Positions 63,009 to 64,000 of a DNA stretch of 64,000 nt are shown one piece after another. The position numbers and the translations under genes are program-made. Every line of letters starts with the position of its first letter. Positions within the stretch are counted from its first letter, which is position 1. The stretch is from Echinicola arenosa (lineage in GTDB: Bacteria; Bacteroidota; Bacteroidia; Cytophagales; Cyclobacteriaceae): assembly GCF_014841125.1 (NCBI RefSeq), contig NZ_JACYTQ010000004.1, positions 62,001 to 126,000 on the forward strand, in the 5' to 3' direction. Under the pieces are notes generated by a model, which was given only the letters and a program-made list of their open reading frames with translations, was not told where the DNA came from and made no database searches.

Positions 63009-63831
63009 TATATCCAACTACAGTGAGCTGGCACAGCGGATCATTACTGCATTGATTGGAGCGGGGGGAATTGTAGCTGGATGTGTCTATAGTGAGTGGA
63101 CCTATTTTGTGATCTTTGGAGCCATTTTAGGATTTTCACAAATGGAATTTTATAAGCTTTCGGGACTGGATGGGATGTTGCCTTTGAAGAGTTTTGGTAC
63201 ATTCTTGGGCTTATTGATCTTTATTATGTCCTTTTTGGTGGAGATGCAACACATGGCGGACAAATACTACTTTCTGATATTCCCCATGGTCTCCTTGATC
63301 TTTTTTATCAAACTTTATAGGAGATCGGATAAGAAACCTTTTACCGGGATTGCCTATACTTTCTTGGGGATCTTCTATGTGGCAGTACCATTTTCTTTGT
63401 TAAATATGGCTGCTTTTTCCGTGGATGGAAGCTTTCATTATGAAATCATAGTTGGGTCATTATTTATTTTGTGGGCAAGTGATAGTGGAGCGTATTTTGC
63501 TGGAACAAAATTCGGTAAGACGAAGTTGTTTGAGAGAGTGTCTCCCAAGAAGTCTTGGGAAGGAAGCTTAGGTGGGGCGGCCACGGCTATTGTCACGGCT
63601 TATATATTGAGCAGGTATTTTATGGTCATTCCCGAATGGAAATGGTTTTGCATTGGAGGAATCATCATTATAGCGGGAACATATGGAGATCTGATTGAGT
63701 CTTTATTTAAGCGAAGTATCGCAATTAAAGATTCTGGGAAAGGACTTCCTGGACATGGTGGATTTATGGATCGATTTGACGGATTGTTATTATCGGCCCC
63801 ATTTATAGCTGCCTTTTTGAAAATATTTTAA
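62992..63831 (+). CDS. cdsA: Phosphatidate cytidylyltransferase
   Basis: Makes CDP-diacylglycerol from phosphatidate and CTP, the branch point of phospholipid synthesis. The 279-residue membrane protein has about eight helices, 'SDSGAYFAGTKFGKTKLFERVSPKKSWEGSLGG' and the family signature 'SLFKRSIAIKDSGKGLPGHGGFMDRFDGLL'. The start at 62992 (MRYRFN) overlaps the DUF2007 stop; an ATG ten codons earlier is less likely. Confidence 0.94.
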   Translation: MRYRFNISNYSELAQRIITALIGAGGIVAGCVYSEWTYFVIFGAILGFSQMEFYKLSGLDGMLPLKSFGTFLGLLIFIMSFLVEMQHMADKYYFLIFPMVSLIFFIKLYRRSDKKPFTGIAYTFLGIFYVAVPFSLLNMAAFSVDGSFHYEIIVGSLFILWASDSGAYFAGTKFGKTKLFERVSPKKSWEGSLGGAATAIVTAYILSRYFMVIPEWKWFCIGGIIIIAGTYGDLIESLFKRSIAIKDSGKGLPGHGGFMDRFDGLLLSAPFIAAFLKIF

Positions 63832-63905
63832 AAAAGGTGTATTGATATTGAAATAGTGTCTAATATTGCATCATAATTAAGTCTCTAAAAAAACCAAACC
63901 CAATT

Positions 63906-64000
63906 ATGGCTTACATTGAACCGGCTCCTATAAAGGATAAAGAAAATCCACTGGAGTCAATGATGGAGAGGTTTAACATTGCAGCAGAAAAACTGGGCCT
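63906..64000 (+). CDS. Probable Glu/Leu/Phe/Val dehydrogenase (3' end outside window)
   Basis: Only the first 31 codons are present: MAYIEPAPIKDKENPLESM and 'MERFNIAAEKLGL'. This N-terminus resembles that of NAD(P)-dependent glutamate dehydrogenases of Cytophagales, which begin with 'EP.P..(K/E)NPLE.M..RF..AA..L'. The catalytic region is not visible, so the product is an inference from the start alone. A TAATATTG sequence (one mismatch to TAnnTTTG) lies about 40 bases upstream. Confidence 0.55.
   Translation, partial: MAYIEPAPIKDKENPLESMMERFNIAAEKLG

Noticed and set aside
1-64000. tRNA, rRNA, CRISPR arrays, riboswitches, prophage or transposase genes
   Set aside because: No cloverleaf-like sequence, direct-repeat array, conserved leader fold or integrase/transposase motif was found in any intergenic region.

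Overview
The window looks like chromosomal DNA of a Bacteroidota bacterium, most likely a marine or aquatic member of the Cytophagales (Cyclobacteriaceae-like). Grounds: a type IX secretion (T9SS) C-terminal sorting domain, a PafA-type phosphatase, a SusC/TonB-receptor-like barrel with a carboxypeptidase-regulatory N-domain, PorT-like barrels, DUF4221, DUF4403, DUF3810 and BatD proteins, bacillithiol genes, and -7 elements of the Bacteroidota type (TAnnTTTG). No rRNA, tRNA, CRISPR array, prophage or intact insertion sequence was seen. Gene density is high and most of the window is ordinary core metabolism.

Layout. 1-11.1 kb: end of a T9SS cargo protein, PafA-like phosphatase, secreted Xaa-Pro aminopeptidase, a CarboxypepD_reg protein, an ArsR-like regulator with a YjjG-like phosphatase, PruA, a DUF4221 lipoprotein and a PorT-like barrel. 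11.1-18 kb: gltX with a small partner ORF, lysA, a secreted protein divergent from a histidine kinase/response regulator pair. 18-25.4 kb: a free-standing adenylation-carrier-thioesterase (NRPS-like) enzyme, queG, ruvB, apbE, a ZIP metal transporter and a small lipoprotein. 25.6-32.7 kb: an acetate-type module (DUF4212 subunit, Na+/solute symporter, acetyl-CoA synthetase, cNMP/CBS/DUF294 protein, DEDDh exonuclease). 32.8-37.9 kb: DUF4403 protein, YtxJ-like bacillithiol redox protein, large outer-membrane barrel. 37.9-42.4 kb: a co-directional light/photorepair cluster (SDR, TspO, SRPBCC, FAD-binding cryptochrome-like protein, photolyase-related protein). 42.5-49 kb, minus strand: two lipoproteins, mnmD, ispF, an M16 peptidase, a small HMA protein and copA. 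49.2-58 kb: bshC, 5-formyl-THF cyclo-ligase, a barrel protein, a sugar-isomerase-like TIM barrel, batD-aroC, a dicarboxylate/amino-acid symporter and a Nfu-type protein. 58-64 kb: DUF3810, a decayed M23 peptidase gene, an EamA transporter, dusB, CPBP protease, DUF2007, cdsA and the start of a probable glutamate dehydrogenase.

How the genes fit together. Several sets are linked by function: acetate uptake and activation with a signalling NTase/exonuclease pair; bacillithiol synthesis (bshC) and use (ytxJ); tRNA modification and charging (gltX, queG, mnmD, dusB); copper export (copA plus a free HMA domain); and blue-light/DNA-repair functions.

The items most worth a second look are the photolyase cluster (a PhrB-family protein without any of the four iron-sulphur cysteines, beside a cryptochrome-like protein whose antenna-type domain is missing from its usual N-terminal place), the lone A-T-TE enzyme with a glycine-like specificity code, a family of GAGGCTGTCTCA hairpin repeats at three intergenic sites, and the clearly broken M23 peptidase gene. 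Most genes are followed by strong intrinsic terminators, often bidirectional between convergent genes.
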